Assembly (NCBI RefSeq): GCF_007830495.1
Contig: NZ_VLKW01000018.1
Location: 1 to 61,825 of the forward strand
Length of the DNA stretch: 61,825 nt
DNA from: Pseudoduganella flava
GTDB taxonomy: Bacteria; Pseudomonadota; Gammaproteobacteria; Burkholderiales; Burkholderiaceae_D
Direction: 5' to 3'
A program made the translations under genes and the position numbers. The notes beneath the pieces were generated by a model that made no database searches, had not been told where the DNA came from, and saw only the letters and a program-made list of their open reading frames with translations. Of the stretch, positions 33,529 to 41,408 are shown one piece after another; the stretch's first letter is position 1, and every line of letters begins with the position of its first letter.

Positions 33529-34160
33529 GACAGCACCTTGAGGCAATGCCGCGTGAGGCTCAGCCGCTTGTCGTAGCCGACCGAGTCGCCCTGCTTCGCC
33601 GTCACATGGCCGATGTTGATCAGGTCCGATATCGCGTCGACGTTGCCGGCGTCGGCCAGTGGGTTGCACCCGCTTTTCCACCAGAACCATGCGGCCGACA
33701 GGGCGGCGCCCGTCACGGTGGAGAGCCAGTCGCCAATGTCGCCGATGACCGCCAGCTCACGCGCCACCTCTTGGTGGTTATCACGGCCCGTAAGCTGAAT
33801 CCAGCCGGCGCCGCGGTAACGCCAGCCGTCGCCAGATCGCTCGTTGCCGTTGCCCATGCGGTTCGCGTACACGTAGTTCGCGATTTTTTCCGGGTTGCGT
33901 GCGAACGGCGCGGCAGCTTCCATGGACGGGAAGCGCGCCGGCCATGTGCTGCGCAGCCCGGCGGCGCTATAGTTCAAGTTTTCGCGGACGCGGGAGAACT
34001 CGCCGCTCTCGTGCGCGACCTGGGCCAGAAAATGGGCGGCCCGCTTCGGGCCATCGATGCCGAATCGCGACATCGCGGCGTTGAGCGCTTTGGCGTACTC
34101 GCCAGCACGAGCGCCAACAGACGGCGCGATCTGCTGCAGTTGGTCAGTGGTGAGGTTCAT
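33525..34160 (-). CDS. Endolysin, GH19 chitinase-like
   Basis: A 211-residue soluble muralytic enzyme that degrades peptidoglycan at lysis. It shows the GH19 pattern: a catalytic glutamate in FLAQVAHESGEFSRVRENLNYSA (Glu51, second acid Glu60), then YANRMGNGNERSGDGWRYRGAGWIQLTGRDNH and INIGHVTAKQGDSVGYDKRL toward the C-terminus. There is no signal peptide, so it depends on the holin. It overlaps the holin gene upstream by 17 bases and the Rz start downstream by 4 bases. Confidence 0.9.
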   Translation of the reverse strand: MNLTTDQLQQIAPSVGARAGEYAKALNAAMSRFGIDGPKRAAHFLAQVAHESGEFSRVRENLNYSAAGLRSTWPARFPSMEAAAPFARNPEKIANYVYANRMGNGNERSGDGWRYRGAGWIQLTGRDNHQEVARELAVIGDIGDWLSTVTGAALSAAWFWWKSGCNPLADAGNVDAISDLINIGHVTAKQGDSVGYDKRLSLTRHCLKVLS

Positions 34161-34521
34161 CGCTCGATTCCTTGACAGGTGCCGGCGTTTCCGCAGGCAG
34201 ATTGAATTTCGTGTTCAGCACGCCTTCGAGCTTGAACAGCGCCCGCGATCCCATGTGCGCGGCGATGCCGACAAGCGCATACTTCAGCGGCGCCGGGGCT
34301 CCAGCCGATTCGCACAGGTTCGCCGTGATCACGCCGGTAAAGCCGGAGACGACCAGCTCGCCGACAAGCTCCGTGAAGTTCCATGCGCGTGCGTGGCCTT
34401 CCTTCATCTTGCGGATGAATGACGCAACGCCGCCCCACAGGGACAGGCCGATCAAGAGCACCCAACTCAGAATCACGTCGAGGTTGAAACTGGGGTCCGG
34501 CGGCGGGGTGGATGGGTTCAT
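34144..34521 (-). CDS. Phage holin
   Basis: A 124-residue membrane protein (MNPSTPPPDPSFNLDVILSW...) with two or three hydrophobic segments: ILSWVLLIGLSLWGGVASFI, LVGELVVSGFTGVITANLC and PLKYALVGIAAHMGSRALF. This resembles the LydA-type phage holin family. It would form membrane lesions that release the endolysin. AAAGGAC lies 4 bases before the ATG at 34521. It is the first gene of the lysis cassette and sits just 18 bases after a terminator, so the cassette depends on read-through or a promoter in that short gap. Confidence 0.8.
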   Translation of the reverse strand: MNPSTPPPDPSFNLDVILSWVLLIGLSLWGGVASFIRKMKEGHARAWNFTELVGELVVSGFTGVITANLCESAGAPAPLKYALVGIAAHMGSRALFKLEGVLNTKFNLPAETPAPVKESSDEPHH

Positions 34522-34538
34522 TGCGTCCTTTCGGGCAT

Positions 34539-34560
34539 AAAAAAACCGCCGAAGCGGGTT
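34539..34560 (-). terminator. Terminator between ejection genes and lysis cassette
   Basis: Minus strand AACCCGC-TTCG-GCGGTT with one bulged base, then seven T. It lies between the last virion gene and the holin and probably tunes lysis gene expression. Confidence 0.6.
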
Positions 34561-34602
34561 GGGTTCCTGGGGCCCGCGCATGGCGGGAGTGGTGAAGTCG
34601 CC

Positions 34603-34608
34603 TATAAT
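34603..34608 (+). promoter_or_regulatory. TATAAT -10 element for a plus-strand small gene
   Basis: A perfect TATAAT lies 27 bases upstream of the plus-strand start at 34636. No good -35 is seen (TGGCGG at 16-bp spacing is poor), so a weak promoter or an activator is implied. Confidence 0.35.
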
Positions 34609-34635
34609 TGTCGAGAACGCACAACAGGATTTCTC

Positions 34636-34833
34636 ATGGACGACAACGTAACGCGCGCCGCCGTGTCATCGCTCGGCACGGGAGTACTGGCGCTACTGAT
34701 TCAGCAAGCCAAGGCCAAGCTGGCCGCTCGCGCCGAGCGTGTAGGGCGCGGTCTTCCGGAGGAGTTCGGCCGCTTGCTGGGCCGATGCTGGGCGCGCGCT
34801 TACCGCGGCTACAAGCGCGCGCTGCGCCGGTGA
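34636..34833 (+). CDS. Reverse-oriented small prophage gene (possible moron)
   Basis: A 65-residue plus-strand protein (MDDNVTRAAVSSLGTGVLALL...). It has an N-terminal hydrophobic stretch followed by a strongly basic helical tail (RAYRGYKRALRR). It is encoded against the direction of the late operon, overlaps the 3' end of the minus-strand ejection-type gene by 141 bases, and has TATAAT upstream. AGGA lies 7 bases before the ATG. No family recognised. It may be an independently expressed lysogen gene; chance reading opposite a real gene is the alternative. Confidence 0.4.
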   Translation: MDDNVTRAAVSSLGTGVLALLIQQAKAKLAARAERVGRGLPEEFGRLLGRCWARAYRGYKRALRR

Positions 34834-36417
34834 CGTGTACATCGCCGCACCGCCCAAGGCGCCCATAGCTGCCGCAGGGCTGACGGCCGCTGTTCCACCC
34901 AAGAGGCCCAGGTTCAGCAACGCACGATCAGTCGTGCCGCTGTTCGGCACCTTGTTACCCAGCACCGACTTGCCAGCGTCGCCAAGATCCTGTCCGAGCG
35001 CACTGCCACGTGCGAACGCCCCCTTGTCTTTCGACTTGTCGAGCGCTCGCACGGCGTTCTGGAACTGCGCCGGCGTGAAGTTGCCGTCGTCGGCGCCAAG
35101 CTTCGACGCCGCGTTTTGGACCCGCTTGAAGTTCGCCCAGCCCGTGTTCGATGCCTTCAGGTCGTCCGCATACTCACCGGCTTGGCGCTTGAGCATGTCG
35201 CGCAGCTCGGCCTGAAGCTGCTTGACGGCCGGCGCCAGTTTCCCTTCATAGATCGATTGCGAGCCGGCGAGCTTCCTGGCATCTGCACCCAACGCGCTCT
35301 CGAGCGTCTTGTAAGCGTCTGACGTCATGTAGCCGTGCTCATCGAACGTTTCCAGAACGTCCGACAGCGCGCCCTGGAACTTGGCTTTCTCGTCGGCTGG
35401 GATGAGCATCTTGTTCACCTTGTCCCGCAGCGCTGCGACGTTCGATGTGAACTTGCCGTCTGCCGGTATCGCGCCGATCTTGTTCAGCACATCGTCGTAG
35501 CGCTCCTTCAGCGCGTTCTCGGTGAACGTCACAGCATCCCGGCCAGACATCCCTTCCGGCAGCTCGGCGCCGATCGGCTTCAGCGCTCGATTGATCGCCG
35601 CACGCTGGAACTGGTCGTTGGCTGCGCCGCGTGCTTTGCTCACCATGTCGCCCACGACCGGCAACGACATCAGCTTTTCTTCTACCGCATTTGCCCGGCC
35701 GCCGAGCGCTTGACCGATCGTCGGCTGCACTCCCTCACGGCGCAGCAGTTGGAGATTCGCGTTCTTCGAGGCGTTCGGACTCACCATCCGCGCGAGGCCG
35801 CCGGTGATCGCCGGGATGGCGCCGCCGACCAGTGCGCCGGCACCGATCTGCTTGACCTTCTCGTCGACGAAATCGCCGCCGGCAACAGGCGTCAACGCAC
35901 CTGAAACGCCACCACCCAGGGCCCCTACGCCGATGCGGCCGGCGAGCGTTGCCGCAGCAGGGAGCCGCGATGCTACAGCAAGGTTTGCCGGGCTCACCAT
36001 GTTCCCGATCGTTCGGTAACCGTCAAAGCCAGATTCTCCCGCAGCAGCACGCCGCGCTTGATATGCCTTCTCGGCATCTGCAATCATGCGATCGACGCCG
36101 CCCACGCCGCTGCCGCCCTGCACCAAGTCGGAAACTCCACCTTCGGGGATGCGGGCAACGAGACCCGTTTTATCGGCAATGTAGTTGTTCAGGCGATTGC
36201 CGGCGTTGACGACGCCTTCCGGCAGGATATGCGTCAAGAGTTGGGCGCCCGCATCGATCGGGTCGCGCACCCCTTTGAGCACCTTGTCAATGCGCGACAG
36301 CGGCGCGGCGGCAGGCCGTGCCGGTGCCGCGGTGGACTGAAACTTCGACCACGGCCCGCTATCGCCCGTCGCGGCTTCCGTCTCGGCTGCCGCAAACTTC
36401 TCCCAGGGTCCAGCCAT
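34693..36417 (-). CDS. Podovirus ejection/internal virion protein, third of the set (gp16-like)
   Basis: A 574-residue protein beginning MAGPWEKFAAAETE with a second GPWSKF copy after about 20 residues, a peptide pair seen at the start of phage ejection proteins. The middle is Gly/Ala-rich and membrane-prone (GRIGVGALGGGVSGALTPVAGG, GAGALVGGAIPAITGGL), followed by a long helical region. Proteins like this leave the capsid before the DNA and form a channel across the envelope. The start at 36417 shares bases with the stop of the preceding gene (TGATG). It is the last virion gene before the lysis cassette. Sequence identity to P22 gp16 cannot be claimed; the call rests on order and composition. 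Confidence 0.65.
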   Translation of the reverse strand: MAGPWEKFAAAETEAATGDSGPWSKFQSTAAPARPAAAPLSRIDKVLKGVRDPIDAGAQLLTHILPEGVVNAGNRLNNYIADKTGLVARIPEGGVSDLVQGGSGVGGVDRMIADAEKAYQARRAAAGESGFDGYRTIGNMVSPANLAVASRLPAAATLAGRIGVGALGGGVSGALTPVAGGDFVDEKVKQIGAGALVGGAIPAITGGLARMVSPNASKNANLQLLRREGVQPTIGQALGGRANAVEEKLMSLPVVGDMVSKARGAANDQFQRAAINRALKPIGAELPEGMSGRDAVTFTENALKERYDDVLNKIGAIPADGKFTSNVAALRDKVNKMLIPADEKAKFQGALSDVLETFDEHGYMTSDAYKTLESALGADARKLAGSQSIYEGKLAPAVKQLQAELRDMLKRQAGEYADDLKASNTGWANFKRVQNAASKLGADDGNFTPAQFQNAVRALDKSKDKGAFARGSALGQDLGDAGKSVLGNKVPNSGTTDRALLNLGLLGGTAAVSPAAAMGALGGAAMYTSPAQRALVAAVSARPASAQQAAELLRKTAPYTLGASGQLGLGLLNQ

Positions 36418-37694
36418 CAGATTTTCTCCCATGCGTTCGGATCAGCAGGATTGCCGCCCTTGAACCGGTAGCCGTCCATGACCTGGCCTTTGATTACGGA
36501 TTTCGGCGCCGCCGGTTGCGTCGTCTGCTGGCGTGAGCTGCCGGGCGCCATGCCCAAGTACTTCTCGTTGAGGTTGCGGATGGTGTTCGCCGCAGCCTTC
36601 CGAGTGCTTTCCGGCAGCGTGGCGTCGCCGATCTGGCCGGCCATTTCGCGGTAGAGTTGTACGTCCTTGTCCGACTGAGGGCCCGACATCTTCGGCATCT
36701 TCGACACCAGCAGACCTTGCAGAACCTTGAGCTGCGCCGCCGCTTCGCTGCCCTTCGTACTAGCGCCAAATGCCCGCGCGACTTGGTCGGCACCTGCGCC
36801 AAGGTAGCTGCTCGTTGACGCCTTCAGCAGCGGCTCAGCCTCATTGAGGATCGACAGAACGTCGCTCGCGTCCTGTGTGCGCTGTACGCCCTCCTTGCCG
36901 GCCTTCGGATCGGCCGGCCCGCCGGGGATCGCTTCCAACTGGCCGTTTGCCGCCCAGCGGTATCCCTGCGGCGCCTTTGCTCCACCGGCTTGCGCGCGCT
37001 GCTCCAGTGCGAGACGCTGCTGCGCGATGCCGAGATTGGCCCGTGCGATCGCGTTGCTTGCGGCTCCATCCGGCGTCATGGTGCGCTGGAATGACTGGCC
37101 CGGCTTCAGGTCGAACGGGTTCACCGCTACCGACGTACCGCCCAGGTTCACCAGTTCCGCCTTGTCGCGCGGCGCCAGCCCGTCGAGCTGCTTGATGCTG
37201 CCGTCGTCTGCCGTACGAACTGCGACCGGCTTGCCGTCCGGCCCGTTCACCCACGTGATACCGCTGTCGTACTTCGGCTGCGCCTTGGCGAGCTGATGTT
37301 GCAGCTGGATCGCCTTTAGTGGGTCGATGCCCTGCACTCGCCCGATGAAGCCGTTCGTGTCGAACGAGCCGCCGGCCATCGACTCGCGCGCGGCCTGCTG
37401 GATCGCCGCTTGCTGTTCAAGCGCACGTTGCTGCGCGTCGAGTTCCGCCGTGCCGCTGCGGACTTGCAGAGCGCGCAAATCCGCCATCTGGCGCGCGGCA
37501 TCTTGCTGCTGCTGGCGGTCGACGTACGCCTCGCGCCCCATCTGCATACCTTGCGCGCCCGCAGCCAGTGCCGCCCCCAGGTTGACAGGACGGCGTCCAT
37601 CCCCCAGCGCATTGTTGAACATCGCGGCGAGACCGGTCAGTCCTGCGGTTTGCTCCGGCGTCGCGTTACCGGTGAAGTAATCCCAGATCGACAT
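36417..37694 (-). CDS. Podovirus ejection/internal virion protein, second of the set
   Basis: A 425-residue protein, MSIWDYFTGNATPEQ, with a glutamine-rich helical region (VDRQQQQDAARQMADL, AQQRALEQQAAIQQA) and a C-terminal Pro/Gly-rich end (MDGYRFKGGNPADPNAWEKI). The pattern fits P22 gp20/gp7-type ejection proteins or an analogous internal protein. It lies 2 bases after the previous minus-strand gene and overlaps the next, so all are co-translated. No catalytic motif is apparent. Confidence 0.6.
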   Translation of the reverse strand: MSIWDYFTGNATPEQTAGLTGLAAMFNNALGDGRRPVNLGAALAAGAQGMQMGREAYVDRQQQQDAARQMADLRALQVRSGTAELDAQQRALEQQAAIQQAARESMAGGSFDTNGFIGRVQGIDPLKAIQLQHQLAKAQPKYDSGITWVNGPDGKPVAVRTADDGSIKQLDGLAPRDKAELVNLGGTSVAVNPFDLKPGQSFQRTMTPDGAASNAIARANLGIAQQRLALEQRAQAGGAKAPQGYRWAANGQLEAIPGGPADPKAGKEGVQRTQDASDVLSILNEAEPLLKASTSSYLGAGADQVARAFGASTKGSEAAAQLKVLQGLLVSKMPKMSGPQSDKDVQLYREMAGQIGDATLPESTRKAAANTIRNLNEKYLGMAPGSSRQQTTQPAAPKSVIKGQVMDGYRFKGGNPADPNAWEKI

Positions 37695-37696
37695 AT

Positions 37697-38887
37697 TTAT
37701 GCCCCGCCGAAATACGAGTTAGACAGCCATGACGTAGAAGGAGCCGATCCGGCGGACACGCCCCAGTTGTTTGCGGCACCGGAATACGCCGAGGCACCGG
37801 AACCGCCTCCGCCACCTCGGCTAAACTGGCTCCAGAGCGACAGGCCGCCGAGCGCCCCGCCGATAGCATCGCCGGCCGCGTTCCCGTAGTACGGTTGCGT
37901 CGACGTATTCGACGTGCCCAACCCAGTGAATGGCGACAGCGCTCCGGTGCCCTGCGTGAGCCGGTTGAAACCCGCGTTGTTGTTGTTCTGCGCGTAGCCG
38001 TACGCCTGGCCAAGCAGCCCGGACGATAGGCCGATGCCGGTCGCCTGCGCCTGCGCGTTGTTCTGGTTGTTCTGCAAGTAAGCGTTCTGGTTCGCCAAGG
38101 ACGCCTGCTGCTGCATCTCCGCATTCTGCGCCGCCGTGCTGTACTGCTGGCCGGACAGGCCGAGCAGCGCTTGCAAGCTGCGGTTCTGTCCCTGGTTGTA
38201 CGCATCAGCTTGCGCGCCGACCGCGGCGTTCGTGTTCGCCTGGCCGAACTGGTTGATGGCGTTCTGCTGTGCCTGCGCGAAGTCACCGATGGCACGCCCT
38301 TCAGCCAAGCCCTGACGCGAGCCGCCGTAGCCGCCCGAGATGATGGAATTGCTCTTGATCCCGGTGAGCACGTTCTCGTTGAGGTTGCGCGTGGCGTCCT
38401 GCTGCATCTGGTTGAACGCCAGCTTGCTTTGGTCGATGCCGCCCTGAATCGCCCGGGTCAGGTACGGATTGGCGCCGGCATCGCCGTTGATCGTGCGGTT
38501 GAATGCGCTGCGCAGATCCAAGCTGTTCTGCGACGGCGCGCTGATCCGCGCTGCCTCGATGTTCGGCGTCGCGTTCGTCGTTTCCTGAAGCTTCTGCGCG
38601 GCCTGCTGGCTGCGATTGAAGCTGTCGGCGCCCCAACTACCCAGGTACATATCGGACTGGTTGCCGAAGTTGGACAGCCCGCCGGTCTGACCCTGCTGCG
38701 CCTGCTGCGCGATCTTCTGCAGGAGACCTTCGGTGCCGTTGCCGGTGCCGTACAGCAGCGCTTTCATGGTCGGATCAAGTTCGAATGTCTGGCTCGACCC
38801 GGCCTGCGCTGCCTTCCTGTTCTGCTTCGACGAGTACATCGAGCCCGCGACGCCGATTGCTGCTGCTCCTGCTGCTGCCCACGACAT
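37697..38887 (-). CDS. Podovirus ejection/internal virion protein, first of the set
   Basis: A 396-residue protein starting with a hydrophobic small-residue stretch (SWAAAGAAAIGVAGSMYSS). It continues as an asparagine/glutamine/alanine-rich chain (QQQASLANQNAYLQNNQNN, AYGYAQNNNNAGF) and ends in a glycine-rich tail (SRGGGGGSGASAYSG). Composition and place, directly after the tail accessory genes and before two similar genes, match podovirus internal ejection proteins. It may insert in the host envelope through its N-terminal helix. RBS GAAAGGGGAA precedes the ATG. Confidence 0.6.
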   Translation of the reverse strand: MSWAAAGAAAIGVAGSMYSSKQNRKAAQAGSSQTFELDPTMKALLYGTGNGTEGLLQKIAQQAQQGQTGGLSNFGNQSDMYLGSWGADSFNRSQQAAQKLQETTNATPNIEAARISAPSQNSLDLRSAFNRTINGDAGANPYLTRAIQGGIDQSKLAFNQMQQDATRNLNENVLTGIKSNSIISGGYGGSRQGLAEGRAIGDFAQAQQNAINQFGQANTNAAVGAQADAYNQGQNRSLQALLGLSGQQYSTAAQNAEMQQQASLANQNAYLQNNQNNAQAQATGIGLSSGLLGQAYGYAQNNNNAGFNRLTQGTGALSPFTGLGTSNTSTQPYYGNAAGDAIGGALGGLSLWSQFSRGGGGGSGASAYSGAANNWGVSAGSAPSTSWLSNSYFGGA

Positions 38888-38888
38888 A

Positions 38889-39359
38889 TTATTCCCCTTT
38901 CAAAAGCTTCTGCTGCTCGCAGAACGCCAAGAATTCCTGCTCGTCCTGAGCAATGAACTGCTGCTCGATTACGGCCACGTCGCGCTCGTGCGTGCCGTGC
39001 ACCGTCAGCCAGCGAACATCCGTCAGCGCGTAGGCAATCCGCTTCGTGCCAGGTGGCGACACCTCGATAAACGGCGGCGTGAGGCGGCGCATGCCATCGT
39101 TGGTCAGCACCGCGATTTCCCCGGACAGCAAGACGTTCAAGCTTTCGTATTTGTGGATCTTCCCCACGATGATTGTGCCGGCCGGGATGAAGATTTCGCG
39201 CCCGTAGACACCCTCCGAAAAGTGGTCAGTCGTTGGCATTTCGACCTGCGGCATCTGTCGCAAGTGGGCCTCCACCGCGCTGACCTGCGCACGCGAGGGC
39301 ATGACACCGCTCTCTGCGCGTACCGCGGAGATTTCGTCGTTGCCTACAATTTCATCCAT
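38889..39359 (-). CDS. Cupin-like phage structural or assembly protein
   Basis: A 156-residue protein, MDEIVGNDEISAVRAE, with a beta-rich core reading HFSEGVYGREIFIPAGTIIVGKIHKYE and VLLSGEIAVLTNDG, a double-stranded beta-helix (cupin) pattern with PAGT and a histidine. Small cupin-like proteins occur in many podovirus late operons, but their role is unclear. The start at 39359 was chosen over 39410 because the latter adds an Arg-rich tail overlapping the upstream gene too far. It overlaps the upstream small gene by 16 bases and lies 1 base before the next gene. Confidence 0.65.
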   Translation of the reverse strand: MDEIVGNDEISAVRAESGVMPSRAQVSAVEAHLRQMPQVEMPTTDHFSEGVYGREIFIPAGTIIVGKIHKYESLNVLLSGEIAVLTNDGMRRLTPPFIEVSPPGTKRIAYALTDVRWLTVHGTHERDVAVIEQQFIAQDEQEFLAFCEQQKLLKGE

Positions 39360-39619
39360 GTTCCGCCTGATGTGTAGAGGTAGATGCCTTCGCCGGCTCC
39401 AGGGTCCCAATACGGCGCGCCAGGCGCATAGACCAGCATGCCCGCACGTGGCCGCGTAGGCGCCTCATATGTCGGGTCCATCGCGTTCGTGCGCAGCAGC
39501 TTGAGCAGCGCTTCGATGCGCGCCAGCTCCGCATCGAGGAACCGCGGCAATTCGGCGGGGTTCGTCGGCACCGCACCTTTTGCATACCCCGCCGTGTACA
39601 GCGACTTATTCGGGTTCAA
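39344..39619 (-). CDS. Small late-operon protein, TTG start
   Basis: A 91-residue protein (LNPNKSLYTAGYAKG...) with a helical ELPRFLDAELARIEALLKLLRT segment and a beta-like C-terminus (GEGIYLYTSGGTWMKL). It starts at a TTG that shares bases with the stop of the tail accessory gene (TTGA at 39616-39619), preceded by AGGGGGCG. The same overlap type is seen at two chromosomal gene pairs. No family recognised; a short tail or fibre-linker protein is plausible from position. Confidence 0.6.
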   Translation of the reverse strand: MNPNKSLYTAGYAKGAVPTNPAELPRFLDAELARIEALLKLLRTNAMDPTYEAPTRPRAGMLVYAPGAPYWDPGAGEGIYLYTSGGTWMKL

Positions 39620-41196
39620 TATCGCCCCCTTTCTTGCACGTCGATGTCGAACGAATCCAGGCGCCAGTTGAACGCCGTCCCGTTCTCGAATCGGATTGCG
39701 ATGTAACGGCCTTCGACCATGCAATCGCACGAGAGCGTTGAGCCGATCGTGTACGTCATGCTTGTGTACGTGGGCGGCGAGTAAGGGGTCTGCTGCGTAC
39801 CGACTTGCACGATCACGGTGTCACCGTCATTGCCGGTGATGCGCGGCCGAATGCTTCGCACCAGCTTGCGGTTCACGTCCGTGCCGAAGCTCAGGCCGAC
39901 CCGCTCGACGTACGAGGACGGCAGCACGCCGTCATACGAGGCCGACGAGTCCAGTAGGTAGAACTTCGTGTCGTTCGAAGCCATCATCACGCGCGAGGCG
40001 TTCGGCGTGAAGTCGGGCCCGTTCCACTTGGTAAGATCGGAATCCCACGGTTCGCCGTCTGCATCCCACGTACCGTTTAGGGTGTTGTCGACGGAACCGC
40101 ATGCGGCGTGGTTCACGTTCGGCATGGTCCGATACGAGACCGTCTTGTCCTTGTAGTTCCAGACCAGCGCCTTGTTAGGCACCGAATTGCCGATCGACGC
40201 GTAGCAGATGAACACCTCGTTCAGGAACGGATTCTTGAACACGAACGTCCGACCGACGGCCGCCGTGTCGAGATCCTGGAACAGCGCCCGGCGCGCCTGC
40301 TTGTCGAGCACCTGAACGTGCGAACTCCCGTTGTGCACGATCACGTCGTTTGCCGTCACCACGAAATGCGACGGCTGGCCGTCAACTTCGATATCGACAA
40401 CGCAGTTGCGGTTGAGTGCGCCGGATTCGCCGAAGACCTTCTGGAAGCCCATCACGTCCTGGCCGCCGATGAAGCTCATGCGCCAGATGGAGTTTTCCTT
40501 GTAGATCATCAGCGCATCGCCGAGCGGCAAGCCGTCAACGATCCGGTCACCGCCGGTTGCCAAGTCGTATTCGCCGGCCAGTTCCGCAGCGTTCGACGGG
40601 TCCCACGTGGCCGGCACGGCGCCGGGATCGGCCGCGGTGCTCCACTTCACCATGTACGGGTATTCCTGGCCCGCTTTCGTCACGCCGAGAGCCACCAGAA
40701 ACACCTTGTATGCCCGCATGGATTTGCAGTACGTGTTCGCTGGCCAGTTCGACAGCGCCGTACAACGGTTCGCCGGGTCAAGGCTCCACTGCTGCGGCGG
40801 GTCGATCTTGTTTCCAGGGTTCAGGATCGGCACGCCGCCAAGGTTGGTCGACGTCCATTCATTCGGCTGGGCTGAGTAGTCCACGTCAACGCCGGCAGTC
40901 TGGCGCGTCAGGTTTGTATGAACGGCGGCGCCAGCATTGATGTAGGCGGCGTAGATCTTCTTGTCGCTCGCATACAGCCAGTACCGCGTGCCAGTCGGCG
41001 AGATTGCCGGCGACGTGTGCAGCGGCGTGACGGCCGGCGTGCCGTACACCTGGCCGTACCCGTAGAACTGGTAACAGTAGCCATCCAGGAATCGGATGTT
41101 GCTGCTGTCAGTCCAGGCGTTGATGGGTAGCTCGTGCTGCGACAGGTCGCGAATGACGCCAACGCTGCCGCAGTTCGGGACCGATACGAACGGCAT
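39616..41196 (-). CDS. Tail accessory/stabilisation protein, propeller type (gp10-like)
   Basis: A 526-residue beta-rich protein. The N-terminus (VPNCGSVGVIRDLSQHELPINAWTDSSNIRFLDGYC) and the run of short strand motifs (MIYKENSIWRMSFIGG, DVIVHNGSSHVQVLDKQARRAL, NEVFICYASIGNSVPNKALVWNYKDKTVSYR) indicate a propeller seen in podovirus tail-stabilisation proteins such as P22 gp10. It would seal the portal-tail junction. ATG at 41196 overlaps the stop of the preceding gene (TAATG). Ends in TTGA, which starts the next gene. Confidence 0.65.
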   Translation of the reverse strand: MPFVSVPNCGSVGVIRDLSQHELPINAWTDSSNIRFLDGYCYQFYGYGQVYGTPAVTPLHTSPAISPTGTRYWLYASDKKIYAAYINAGAAVHTNLTRQTAGVDVDYSAQPNEWTSTNLGGVPILNPGNKIDPPQQWSLDPANRCTALSNWPANTYCKSMRAYKVFLVALGVTKAGQEYPYMVKWSTAADPGAVPATWDPSNAAELAGEYDLATGGDRIVDGLPLGDALMIYKENSIWRMSFIGGQDVMGFQKVFGESGALNRNCVVDIEVDGQPSHFVVTANDVIVHNGSSHVQVLDKQARRALFQDLDTAAVGRTFVFKNPFLNEVFICYASIGNSVPNKALVWNYKDKTVSYRTMPNVNHAACGSVDNTLNGTWDADGEPWDSDLTKWNGPDFTPNASRVMMASNDTKFYLLDSSASYDGVLPSSYVERVGLSFGTDVNRKLVRSIRPRITGNDGDTVIVQVGTQQTPYSPPTYTSMTYTIGSTLSCDCMVEGRYIAIRFENGTAFNWRLDSFDIDVQERGRY

Positions 41197-41408
41197 TACG
41201 CCCCCTCCGGCGTGGAAGCTGGCGGCGCCACGTAGAGCGGGTGACGCGGGTCCGTCTTCTTGACGAACTCGCCGTCGTGATACCAGTCACCGATTTCGCC
41301 GCCGTAGTCAGCGTTGACCAGCAGCAGCCATGGCAACTGACCGGTCCACGACACCTCAATCGTGTTCTCCACGATGTACGTCTCCGGATTGAGTTGAGCA
41401 GCACGCAT
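41196..41408 (-). CDS. Small late-operon protein
   Basis: A 70-residue protein (MRAAQLNPETYIVENTIEVSW...) with a beta-like start and an acidic middle (NADYGGEIGDWYHDGEFVKK). No signal peptide or known domain. It overlaps both neighbours by single bases, so it is part of the tail module. Family not recognised. Confidence 0.6.
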   Translation of the reverse strand: MRAAQLNPETYIVENTIEVSWTGQLPWLLLVNADYGGEIGDWYHDGEFVKKTDPRHPLYVAPPASTPEGA

